A stretch of DNA of 38,545 bases from Candidatus Bipolaricaulota bacterium (GTDB lineage Bacteria; Bipolaricaulota; Bipolaricaulia; Bipolaricaulales; Bipolaricaulaceae): assembly GCA_938084715.1 (NCBI GenBank), contig CALKES010000023.1, positions 1 to 38,545 on the forward strand, in the 5' to 3' direction. Numbering within the stretch: the stretch's first letter is position 1; each line of letters starts with the position of its first letter. The position numbers were made by a program, and so were the translations under genes. The notes under the pieces are model-generated. The model ran no database searches. It had not been told where the DNA came from and worked only from the letters and a program-made list of their open reading frames with translations. Below, one piece after another: positions 11,855 to 19,329 of the stretch.

Positions 11855-13546
11855 TCAGCCTCCCCGGAGGTGGCGGTCGAAGAACTGGCGGACGAGCTCG
11901 TCCACCGCGGGATCTCGCCGCACCGAACCGATCCCGTGGCCGGCCCCGCGGACGATGTACAAGGTGGAGGAGACCCCGGCCGAGGTGAGGGCGCGGTGGA
12001 GCCGCTCGGATTGGTCCAAGGGGACCGTCGTGTCCCGGTCCCCGTGGATGAGGAGGAACGGGGGGTCGTCGGCGCCCACGTGGGCCACGGGGCTCGCGAG
12101 CCGGGCGAGGTCGACCCGCTCCGCCACCGGGCCCCCGAGGAGGAGCGCGACCGGGGCGGTGGAGGAGGCTTGGGAAGGCCACGCACCGGGTTCCAGGGCG
12201 GCGAGGAGGTCTGTCGGCCCGAAGAAGACGCAAACCGCCTGGACGCGGCTCTCCTGGTCGAGGTGCCCGCCCACGGCCCCCTCCAGCTCGGCCACCCCGC
12301 CCGAGGTCCCGAGGAGGGCGGCGAGGTGCCCGCCGGCCGACGAGCCCCACACCCCAATCCGCTTCGGGTCGAGCCCGTAGCGGTCGGCGTGGGCACGGAG
12401 CCAGCGGACCGCCGCCTTGCCGTCGTGGATCTGGGCGGGGAACGTCGCCTCCAGGCTCAAGCGGTAGGTGATGCTCGCCACGGCGTAGCGGTCCCCCAGC
12501 ACCTCCGGGGCCGGGGTCCCCGACTTGTCCCCGCCCAGCCACCCTCCCCCGTGGATCCACACCACGACCGGAAGCCGGCACCCCTCCTCCCGAGGGGGGA
12601 GGTAGAGGTCGAGCCGAAGGGGTTTCCCATCCACGCGGGCGTACTCGAGGTCCCGGAGGACCTCGGCCGGAAGCGGCCCCCCGGTTTTCTCCCCAACTGC
12701 CTCCGTCAGGAACGCAAGGACCCGGGCCGTCGTCGCGTCCCCGGGCTTCCCAAGGTCGCGGTTCACCCCGGGGTGGTCCTTGTCCGCGGCGTGGTAGAGC
12801 TCAACCCGGACCCCGGCCTTGCCGAGCGCCGCGGCAAGCTCCAGGGACCTCTCCCGCGACGCCGCCCGGTCCCCGGCGTAGACGAGGAGGAACGGGGGGA
12901 TCCCCTTCCCCGGGGCCACGTGGGCGATGGGCGAGGCCTCCCACCACCCGGCCCGATCGTCCCCAAACGCCTGAAGGTAGAGGAGGGACGACACGGACCC
13001 CTCGGCAAGCGCCCCGGGGATGTTGTACCCGGCCCCGTCGAGGCCCACCACGCCGGAGAGGGCGTCCAGGCCCAGGCCGTGGAGGCCGAGGTACGCCTCG
13101 TCCGTGGCCACCAGGGCCACCAGGTGCGCCCCCGCGGAGTGGCCGATGAGAAAGATCTTCCCCGGATCGCCTCCGTAGCGGGCGATGTTCCGGTGGACCC
13201 AGGCGATCGCCGCGGCCACGTCCTGGACGTGGGCGGGGTGCTGCACGGCGGGGGAGAGGCGGTAGTTGACGCTCACGAACACGTACCCCGCGGCGGTGAA
13301 CGCCGCGGGTTTCGCTTCGACGTTGCCCTTGTCCCCTCGGCTCCACCCTCCCCCGTGGACCCACACCACCACAGGAAAGCCCGCTCCGTCCAGGGGGGAG
13401 TAGACGTCGAGGCTCGTGAGGCGGACGTCCCCCCCCGGGACCTCGGCATAGGGGATGTCGAGAACGGTGCGCCACGGCGGGTTGGCACCTGCGGGGCCCC
13501 AGGCCAGGGACCCGGCGACCACCAGACTGGCCCAAACCTTGGTCAT
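11855..13546 (-). CDS. Secreted esterase with two tandem alpha/beta-hydrolase domains
   Basis: 563 residues. A signal peptide (1-21) is followed by two complete alpha/beta-hydrolase domains of the carboxylesterase/BD-FAE type. Domain 1 (about 27-285) has the oxyanion loop HGGGW 64-68, nucleophile S137 in GHSAG, and probable D226 (YAGDRA) and H258 (DKDHPGVN). Domain 2 (about 298-563) has HGGGW 332-336, S403 in GSSAG, D505 (HGDRDTTVP) and H537 (GAGHG). Both triads appear intact, so both halves may be active. The halves are clearly related but diverged, indicating an old internal duplication. The substrate is unknown; acetylated sugars, peptides or kynurenine-like formamides are family options. 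ATG 13546 has only a weak upstream site; it follows the MFS gene with a 9 nt gap. Confidence 0.88.
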   Translation of the reverse strand: MTKVWASLVVAGSLAWGPAGANPPWRTVLDIPYAEVPGGDVRLTSLDVYSPLDGAGFPVVVWVHGGGWSRGDKGNVEAKPAAFTAAGYVFVSVNYRLSPAVQHPAHVQDVAAAIAWVHRNIARYGGDPGKIFLIGHSAGAHLVALVATDEAYLGLHGLGLDALSGVVGLDGAGYNIPGALAEGSVSSLLYLQAFGDDRAGWWEASPIAHVAPGKGIPPFLLVYAGDRAASRERSLELAAALGKAGVRVELYHAADKDHPGVNRDLGKPGDATTARVLAFLTEAVGEKTGGPLPAEVLRDLEYARVDGKPLRLDLYLPPREEGCRLPVVVWIHGGGWLGGDKSGTPAPEVLGDRYAVASITYRLSLEATFPAQIHDGKAAVRWLRAHADRYGLDPKRIGVWGSSAGGHLAALLGTSGGVAELEGAVGGHLDQESRVQAVCVFFGPTDLLAALEPGAWPSQASSTAPVALLLGGPVAERVDLARLASPVAHVGADDPPFLLIHGDRDTTVPLDQSERLHRALTSAGVSSTLYIVRGAGHGIGSVRRDPAVDELVRQFFDRHLRGG

Positions 13547-13555
13547 GCCGGCATC

Positions 13556-14692
13556 TTACGCCTTCTTACGGAGGACCCGTCCCGCCGTTGCCCAGGCCAG
13601 GGCCACGCCGGTCCCGAGGGCGAGGAGGAGGGGACCGCTGGGGGTGGCCCCGTACGCCCAGGCGGCCCCGAGGGGGCCCACCGCTTGGCCCACCGTGGCC
13701 AGAACCCCGGTGAGCCCAAACGCCACCCCCCGCCGAGCGGTGACCTGCGTCCCGATCTCCGCCCGGAGGAGGGAGTAGACGACCCGGTCGGACCCGAGGA
13801 GCAGGAGCCCCGGGACGATCCCCCCCGGGAGGAGGAGGAGCCCCGCCCCGGCCGCCCCGAGGGCGAGCCCGCCTGCTAGTGCCCGGCCGCGGTCGCGGTC
13901 CGCCCAGTGGCCGAGGGGCCAGGCGAGGGCGAACTCCCCCAGGGCGAGGAGGGATCCGGCGGCGAGGATCCACGGGCGGGGGAAGGCCCGCACGTCCTCC
14001 AGGAACGGGGGGACGAAGGTCCGGATCCCCGCGCTCGCCGCCGAGGCGACCACGAGGACCCCAATCAGAAGGGGCAGGGGCCGGCCCGTTCCCCGCCGGG
14101 GAGACGGATCGGGTTGAGCCCGGGGCCGTTGGGGCCGCATCGTGGCGATGAGGAGGGTCGAGAGGGCGAAGAGGAAAAAGGCCGAGATGAACAGGCCCCG
14201 CATCCCCACGGCCGGGAGAAGAGCTGCCCCGAGGAGGGGGGACGGGACCGCCCCCAGGGCGTAGCCGGAGTTCGTGACGGCGAACGCCCTCCCCAGGGCC
14301 TCGGGCGGGACGGAGTCGGCGATGTAGGCCTCCATGGCCGGCCAGCCAAGGAACATCCCGTACAGGAGGACCCCAGGGACGAGGGCAGGCCACGTGGGGG
14401 CGAGGGCAAACGCCAGGGGGGCCAGGGACGCCAGGCCCCACGTCACAAGCATGATCCCCCGCCGCTCCCGCCGGTCGGCGAGCCACCCCCCAGGGAGGAG
14501 GGTGAGGGCCATCGTCCCGTACATGAGGGCGGTGAGGTACCCAATGGCCCCGGCGTCTCCCCCAAGGTCCCGGACGTGGTTGGGCCACACGAAGGTGTAC
14601 AGGCCGGCCCCAAAGGTCCAGAAGGCGTTGGACCAAAAGAGCTTCCGAAGGTCGGGGTGAGCGCGGAGGATCCAGACGCTCGGGCGGAGCAC
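13556..14692 (-). CDS. Major facilitator superfamily transporter
   Basis: 378 residues, about 11-12 hydrophobic helices. The MFS loop 2-3 signature is visible as GGWLADRRERRG, and the second half repeats it as GHWADRDRGR. A central basic loop (MRPQRPRAQPDPSPRRGTGR) separates the two six-helix halves, as usual. The substrate cannot be told from sequence. The start is taken as GTG 14692, one base after the stop of the NIF3-like gene; an in-frame TTG 12 nt further upstream is an alternative. Neither has a ribosome site, so translation is probably coupled to the upstream gene. The esterase follows 9 nt downstream. Confidence 0.85.
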   Translation of the reverse strand: MLRPSVWILRAHPDLRKLFWSNAFWTFGAGLYTFVWPNHVRDLGGDAGAIGYLTALMYGTMALTLLPGGWLADRRERRGIMLVTWGLASLAPLAFALAPTWPALVPGVLLYGMFLGWPAMEAYIADSVPPEALGRAFAVTNSGYALGAVPSPLLGAALLPAVGMRGLFISAFFLFALSTLLIATMRPQRPRAQPDPSPRRGTGRPLPLLIGVLVVASAASAGIRTFVPPFLEDVRAFPRPWILAAGSLLALGEFALAWPLGHWADRDRGRALAGGLALGAAGAGLLLLPGGIVPGLLLLGSDRVVYSLLRAEIGTQVTARRGVAFGLTGVLATVGQAVGPLGAAWAYGATPSGPLLLALGTGVALAWATAGRVLRKKA

Positions 14693-14693
14693 G

Positions 14694-15518
14694 CTACGGG
14701 GCCACAAGCCCCAGGTCGACCACCTCAAGGCCCCTCTCCCGGAGCGCCGCGAGGAACGGGTGGATCCCCAGGGAGTCGCTCGCGATGTGGCCGGTGACGA
14801 CGAGGTTCTTCCCCTTCCCCCCGTACTCCTGGGCCAGGCGGCGGGCGTCCCCGGGGGCGACGTGGATGTAGACCACGGTGTCGACCCCGTGGTCGAAGTA
14901 GGCCTTGGCCACCGGGTACCCCCCGTTCGTCCCCGCCCCGTGGGCGATGGCGACCTTCCCGAGGCGGTTCTGGGCCTCCCCCACCACGCAGGCGATCCCG
15001 GTGAGGGCATGGCGGAACTCCCCGAACCGGGACCGGAAGTGGGCCACAAGGTCGGCCACCGTGGCCTCCGGGGGGAGCTCGGCGGCGGCCTCGGCCATCC
15101 GCCTCCGGCCGATCTCATCGAGGGGGGTGTGGACGTTCATGTACGCGATCCCCAGGGCCCGGGCCAGGGCGGGGAGACGGTCGTAGTTCCGGGTCGGGCC
15201 GGCGATCCGGTCTTCGTAGAGCCTGTCGGAAACCGCCGCCCTGGCCACGGCCTCGGGCACCCCGGCGTTCACCATGAGTTCCACGTGGCGGTCAAACACC
15301 CGGTCCATCCCCAGGGCCGCCGTCCCGCCCCCCGGGTGGTGGGCGAGGGCGAGGTCGAAGCCCCGCTCCTTGGCGAACAGGAGCTCGGGGCCCTCGAGGT
15401 CGATCGCCGCCAGGACCTTCCGGATCCCCGTCCCCGGGACGTAGATCGCCGTGTCCGCCGGGACCTCGGGGAGCCCAGCCATCTCGAGGGCGAGCTTCAG
15501 GATTTCTTCGGTCGTCAT
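14694..15518 (-). CDS. NIF3-family dinuclear metal-binding protein
   Basis: 274 residues. Metal-ligand motifs of the NIF3/YbgI family are visible: LALAHHPGGG near residue 57, MNVHTPLDEIG near 130 and the C-terminal VVTGHIASDSLGIHPFL. The mid-region has AHGAGTNGGYPVAKAY. Family members are hexameric and bind two metals; a clear biological reaction is not established for most of them, and annotation as GTP cyclohydrolase type 2 is not justified from sequence alone. ATG 15518 has no ribosome binding site. A TACAAT box ends 9 nt before it, suggesting a leaderless transcript separate from the 5'-nucleotidase gene. Confidence 0.82.
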   Translation of the reverse strand: MTTEEILKLALEMAGLPEVPADTAIYVPGTGIRKVLAAIDLEGPELLFAKERGFDLALAHHPGGGTAALGMDRVFDRHVELMVNAGVPEAVARAAVSDRLYEDRIAGPTRNYDRLPALARALGIAYMNVHTPLDEIGRRRMAEAAAELPPEATVADLVAHFRSRFGEFRHALTGIACVVGEAQNRLGKVAIAHGAGTNGGYPVAKAYFDHGVDTVVYIHVAPGDARRLAQEYGGKGKNLVVTGHIASDSLGIHPFLAALRERGLEVVDLGLVAP

Positions 15519-15527
15519 CGGACGCGC

Positions 15528-15533
15528 ATTGTA
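15528..15533 (-). promoter_or_regulatory. -10 box directly before the NIF3-like start codon
   Basis: TACAAT on the minus strand ends 9 nt upstream of ATG 15518. Normal spacing would start the RNA at or within two bases of the ATG. The -35 position falls inside the GC-rich palindrome at 15541-15574 and shows no consensus. Confidence 0.5.
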
Positions 15534-15540
15534 GCCGCAA

Positions 15541-15574
15541 GGGGCGGGGGCAGGGCCCGCCCTGCCCCCGCCCC
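15541..15574 (-). terminator. 16-bp near-perfect hairpin after the 5'-nucleotidase gene
   Basis: GGGGCGGGGGCAGGGC and its exact complement are separated by two bases, 15 nt past the nucleotidase stop. The stem is extremely GC-rich and no U-run follows. It probably ends or stabilises the nucleotidase mRNA and insulates the NIF3-like promoter next to it. Confidence 0.55.
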
Positions 15575-15589
15575 GCACCTCTAGCTGGG

Positions 15590-17281
15590 CTACTTCCGCT
15601 CTGTGATCCGCCCCTCGACCTCGGGGCTCACCGGGGAGTGAACCCGCAGGTACTCGGCGAGGACCTCGGCGTCCACGAACCCCAGCACGATCTTCTCCTT
15701 GGCCTCGGTGAACACGGTGTAGCCGTCCCCGCCCCCGGCAAGGAAGTTGTTCGTGACCACCTGGTACGTGGAGGTCCGGCGGATCGCCCGGTACCCCTCG
15801 GGGGTGAGGACCTCGGCGGAGACGATCCGGCTCCCGGCGGGCTTCGTGGGGTCCCAGGTGAACCGGAGGCCCGCCACCTGGGGGAACCGGCCGGCCACGG
15901 TCTCGACCTGGGAGACCCCGTTCTCCAGGGCGGCCAGGATCTGCTCCCCAGTGAGGGTCAGGACGACGAGGTAGTTCCCAAACGGGAGGACCTCCAGGGC
16001 CTGGCCGAGGGTGATCGGGCCCGCGGGGATCGAGGCCCGGATCCCGCCGCCGTTCTGGATCGCGATCTGGGCCCCCGCCCCGGCGGCCTTCCACAGCATC
16101 GCATCAGCGATCAAGTTTCCCAGGTTCGTCTCCCGCGTCCGGACCCGGCCCCGGTCCCCGTCGAGGTCCACCTTCGTCTCGCCCACCCGCTCGGCCTTCA
16201 GGGAGTCGATGGGCGCCCGGAACTCGGCGAGCTGGGCCTCGATCCGGGGCTCGAGGGGGGCCTTGTCCACGGGGAGGAGCTCCCCGGTCCAGGACTGGAG
16301 GACCCCCTGGTCGTCGAAGGTCACCGTGAGGCGGCCGAGGTGAGATCCCCGCTCCCCCGCCTGGACCACGAGGCCGGGGACCGTGGCGTCAACAAGGGAA
16401 ATCCGATCCCGGATCCCGGCGAAGGTGGCCGGGCCGATCCCCCGGACCTCCATGATCTCCTCGGGGGTCTTGAACCCGCCGCGGGCCTCCCGGTACTCGA
16501 TGATCCGCTGGGCGAGCACGGGCCCGATCCCGCGCAGGGTCTGGAGCTCCTCAGCGGAGGCGGTGTTGATGTTCACGAGCTTCCGCTCCACCACGAACGG
16601 GTACTCCTTGGGGAGGGTGTGGGAGTGGCCCCCGACGACGATGTCGATCCCGGTCACGGACTGGATGAGCTCGAGGTCCCGCTCCCACCCGAGGTGGGTC
16701 AGGGCGACGATCGCGTTCACCCCCAGGGCCTGGAGCTCAGCCACCGCCCACCGGGCCGCGGCGAGGGCGTCCCCGATCTTGATGTTCGGTCCGGGGTTTG
16801 AGCTCCAGGAGGTGCTCTCCGGGGTGAGCCCAAGGATCCCCACCTTCCCCCCCTCGACCTCGACCACGATGTACGGGAGGACCTTGCCTGCCAGGAGGGG
16901 CTCCGCGGTGAAGTCGAAGTTGGCCGAGAGGAGGGGGATGCCCGCCGCCTCGGCAAACCGGGCCAGGCCCGCCGGCCCCTCGTTGAACTCGTGGTTTCCG
17001 AGGGCCATCGCCGTGAACTCCATCTCCCGGAGGACCCACGCCTCGGCCAAGCCCTTGTGGACGGTGTAGTATAGAGTCCCGACCACCGTGTCCCCTGCGT
17101 GGAGGAGGATCACGTTTGGGACCTGGAGCCGAATCTCCTGGACAAGCGTTGCCTGCCGGGCCATGTTCTCAAGCTGCGAATGGGTGTCGTTCGTGTGAAG
17201 AATAGTCAGAGTCCAAGGAGCGGCTCCGCTCCCAAGACCAACTGCAAACGCAAGGAAAAGAACTGCCAACAGCCTGTGCAT
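15590..17281 (-). CDS. Secreted 5'-nucleotidase with inserted ComEA-type HhH domain
   Basis: 563 residues from ATG 17281 (AGGAGG 5 nt upstream; the GTG at 17287 overlaps that site). After a signal peptide (1-21) comes the calcineurin-like metallophosphatase domain. All metal motifs are present: NDTH 31-34, GDTV 63-66, GNHEF 95-99, THLG 195-198 and GGHSH 217-221. Residues about 234-296 are a complete ComEA-like double helix-hairpin-helix domain (KLVNINTASAEELQTL, RGIGPVLAQRIIEYREARGG, RGIGPATFAGIRDRI). It is inserted where the family normally runs straight from GGHSH to the VQAGERGSHLGRL segment, which here resumes at 303. The C-terminal substrate domain follows with GNLIADAML, NGGGIRASI and NFLAGGGDGY. 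It probably dephosphorylates nucleotides outside the cell while held on DNA; the DNA-binding part is inference from the ComEA match. Confidence 0.92.
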   Translation of the reverse strand: MHRLLAVLFLAFAVGLGSGAAPWTLTILHTNDTHSQLENMARQATLVQEIRLQVPNVILLHAGDTVVGTLYYTVHKGLAEAWVLREMEFTAMALGNHEFNEGPAGLARFAEAAGIPLLSANFDFTAEPLLAGKVLPYIVVEVEGGKVGILGLTPESTSWSSNPGPNIKIGDALAAARWAVAELQALGVNAIVALTHLGWERDLELIQSVTGIDIVVGGHSHTLPKEYPFVVERKLVNINTASAEELQTLRGIGPVLAQRIIEYREARGGFKTPEEIMEVRGIGPATFAGIRDRISLVDATVPGLVVQAGERGSHLGRLTVTFDDQGVLQSWTGELLPVDKAPLEPRIEAQLAEFRAPIDSLKAERVGETKVDLDGDRGRVRTRETNLGNLIADAMLWKAAGAGAQIAIQNGGGIRASIPAGPITLGQALEVLPFGNYLVVLTLTGEQILAALENGVSQVETVAGRFPQVAGLRFTWDPTKPAGSRIVSAEVLTPEGYRAIRRTSTYQVVTNNFLAGGGDGYTVFTEAKEKIVLGFVDAEVLAEYLRVHSPVSPEVEGRITERK

Positions 17282-17392
17282 ACTCACCTCCTCGAGGAAA
17301 GTCCCGCGGCTGAATGGGTCAGGAGCGCTCAGCCGTAACCTCGACTCTCACCCCCTTCCCCGCCCGTGGGGCGGGCCGTGTGTGCACCACAA

Positions 17393-17417
17393 ATTATACG
17401 GCTCTGGGCGAGCCCAG
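17393..17417 (-). promoter_or_regulatory. Promoter and inverted repeat upstream of the 5'-nucleotidase
   Basis: TATAAT on the minus strand (17393-17398) would start an RNA near 17386, giving a leader of about 105 nt. The -35 region has no consensus but holds the inverted repeat CTGGGC-GA-GCCCAG (17404-17417), placed like an activator or repressor site or a hairpin ending the PNP transcript. The leader contains a small hairpin around 17361-17377 (CCCGCC/GGCGGG) and GGCTGA...TCAGCC pairing further down. I do not recognise a known riboswitch. Confidence 0.5.
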
Positions 17418-17444
17418 GGCCCAAGCGTCCTCGGGGGAGTTGGG

Positions 17445-18254
17445 TTAGAGTCGGGGGACGAGGGCGGACAGGAGGCAGCCCAAGTCTCCCGCCCGGCGGC
17501 GGGAGGTCTCGATCACCTCGTCGTGGGAAAGGGGCGCCGGCGACACCCCGGCGGCGAGGTTCGTGACGCAGGAGATGGCCAGGACCTTCATTCCGGCGTG
17601 GCGGGCGGCGATCGCCTCGGGCACGGTGGACATCCCCACGAGGTCCGCCCCGAGGGCCCGGAACGCCCGGATCTCGGCCGGGGTCTCGTAGGAGGGTCCG
17701 AGGGTCGCGAGGTACACCCCCTCCTTGAGCCGGATCCCCAGCTCCCCCGCCACCCGGTGGGCCAACTTCCGCAGCCCCCGGTCGTAGACCTCGGTCATGT
17801 CGGGGAACCGCGGGCCCAAGGGCTCCAGGTTCGGGCCCCGCAGGGGGTTGTCCCCGAGGAGGTTGATGTGGTCGGAGAGGAGGACGAGGTCGCCGGCCTC
17901 CAGCCCGTGGGCGATCCCCCCCGAGGCGTTGGTGAGGACAAGGGCCTTCACCCCGAGGCGGGCGTAGGCCCGGACGGGGAGGACCACGTCGGCCATGGGG
18001 TGCCCCTCGTAGAGGTGGATCCGCCCCCGCTGGACGAGGACCTCCCGGCCCCCCACCTCCCCCACGGCCACCTCCCCGGCGTGGCCGGCCACGGTTGGGG
18101 CCGGAAAGCCGGGGATGTCGGGGAAGGAGAGCTTCCGCTCCCGTTCCAGGGGGAACACCCCCGACAGCCCCGAGCCGAGGACCACCGCCACCTTCGGTTT
18201 CCCAAGCTCAGAAAGCTTCCGAGCAGCCCTCTCGATCCGCTCCAGTTCCTCCAC
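17445..18254 (-). CDS. Purine nucleoside phosphorylase (trimeric PNP family)
   Basis: 269 residues. Splits purine nucleosides with phosphate into base and ribose-1-phosphate. The conserved order is intact: VVLGSGLSGVF (phosphate loop), GHAGEV, GRIHLYEGHP, TNASGGI, LLSDHINLLGDNPLRGPN, GPSYETPAEIRAFRALGADL, GMSTVPEAIAARHAGMKVLA, then SCVTNLAAG with the base-contacting Asn. This is the family of trimeric PNP and MTAP; the Asn-type base site favours guanosine/inosine. GTG 18254 has a GGGAGG site overlapping the disA stop (9 nt gap). A stem-loop and the nucleotidase promoter follow. Product supply from the secreted nucleotidase next door fits a salvage route. Confidence 0.92.
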   Translation of the reverse strand: MEELERIERAARKLSELGKPKVAVVLGSGLSGVFPLERERKLSFPDIPGFPAPTVAGHAGEVAVGEVGGREVLVQRGRIHLYEGHPMADVVLPVRAYARLGVKALVLTNASGGIAHGLEAGDLVLLSDHINLLGDNPLRGPNLEPLGPRFPDMTEVYDRGLRKLAHRVAGELGIRLKEGVYLATLGPSYETPAEIRAFRALGADLVGMSTVPEAIAARHAGMKVLAISCVTNLAAGVSPAPLSHDEVIETSRRRAGDLGCLLSALVPRL

Positions 18255-18263
18255 CTTCCCTCC

Positions 18264-19328
18264 CTAAAAGCCGTCCAAAGTCCCCGTGTAGCCGTCCTTG
18301 AACCGTCCAAGCCCGAACTCGATGGCCCTCGCCCGGGCCTGGGCGATTCCCTTCACCCGATCCAGCTGCCGCCGCGAGGCCCGGTACACCTTGTCCACCG
18401 TCCCGATCTCCTCGATCAGCCGCTCGATTACGGAGAGGGGGAGGCGCGGTACCTTGGACAGGAGCCGGTACCCCCGGGACGGGATCGGCTCCTCGAGCTC
18501 CTGGTCCGCGGAGATCCCCAGGGGTCGGAGCACGGCCTCGGGGCGGAGGACCTCCTCTGGGGGGAGGGCGAGGAGCTCGTCGAGGATCTCCTCCGCCGGC
18601 CGGGGGTCGCTCTTGAAGTCCCGGATGAGGAGTTCCAGCTCCTCCCACACCCCGCGCATGAGGGTCGCCAGGTGACGCTCGGGGAGCTCCCGGTGGACCC
18701 CGAGCTCCACGAGCGTCCGCTCCACCTCCCGCTCCAAATCAAGCATGTAGAGCCCCCGCTGGAGGACCGCCGCGACGTGGGACGGGAACACCCGCCGCTC
18801 GAACTCCAGGCCCGCGAGCTCCGCGAGGAGGTCCCGGAGCTCCCGGCGGTAGCGATCGAGGATCTGGAGCCCCTGGGACACCTGAGCGAACAGGGTCCCG
18901 ATCTCCTGGAGCTCGTGCCGCCACGCCCCGTGGAACAGGGTCACCCGCCGCACGTCCTCGGAGATCGCGATCACGAGCCGCTCGATCTGGCGGGCGACCT
19001 GCTCGGCCACCCGGTGCCGGGTCCCCGTCTCCTGGGACGGGATCGCGGGGTCGGGGACGAGGTGGGCGTTGGCGTAGAGGATCATCCGGAGGTCCTCGTC
19101 CACCACCACGGCCCGGTCCATCTTCGAGAGCTCGACGATCGCCTGGGGCGTGAATGGGGCGTTGAGGGTGAACCCGGCGGCGACCAGGGGCTCGACGACG
19201 TCGCGGTCGGCGACGACGATGAGGCCGCCGCGACCGAGCTGGACCACCCGGTCCACGGCGTCCCGTAAGGGAGTGCCGGGGGCGGTCCGGCGGAGGATCT
19301 CGAGCCGCGGATCCCTCTTCCCGGCCAT
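18264..19328 (-). CDS. disA: DNA integrity scanning protein DisA (diadenylate cyclase)
   Basis: 354 residues, normal length. The N-terminal DAC domain (about 1-145), helical linker and C-terminal HhH DNA-binding part (about 300-345, VDKVYRASRRQLDRVKGIAQ) are all present. The catalytic TGTRHR motif is intact (RHR 104-106). The DGA motif, however, reads MDRAVVVD, with D71-R72-A73 in place of the glycine seen in the DisA proteins I know. The arginine codon is CGG, so it is not an obvious single-base reading slip. This could change or abolish c-di-AMP synthesis while leaving DNA binding. radA stops one base before the disA start, the same radA-disA pairing seen in Firmicutes and Actinobacteria. 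Confidence 0.93.
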   Translation of the reverse strand: MAGKRDPRLEILRRTAPGTPLRDAVDRVVQLGRGGLIVVADRDVVEPLVAAGFTLNAPFTPQAIVELSKMDRAVVVDEDLRMILYANAHLVPDPAIPSQETGTRHRVAEQVARQIERLVIAISEDVRRVTLFHGAWRHELQEIGTLFAQVSQGLQILDRYRRELRDLLAELAGLEFERRVFPSHVAAVLQRGLYMLDLEREVERTLVELGVHRELPERHLATLMRGVWEELELLIRDFKSDPRPAEEILDELLALPPEEVLRPEAVLRPLGISADQELEEPIPSRGYRLLSKVPRLPLSVIERLIEEIGTVDKVYRASRRQLDRVKGIAQARARAIEFGLGRFKDGYTGTLDGF

Positions 19329-19329
19329 C

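Noticed and set aside
11459-13879. 806-residue plus-strand open frame
   Set aside because: A Pro/Gly/Arg-rich shadow antisense to the esterase gene, which has clear catalytic motifs.
17288-17392. Riboswitch in the 5'-nucleotidase leader
   Set aside because: The ~105-nt leader has two small hairpins, but no purine, PRPP, guanidine or other consensus I could match.
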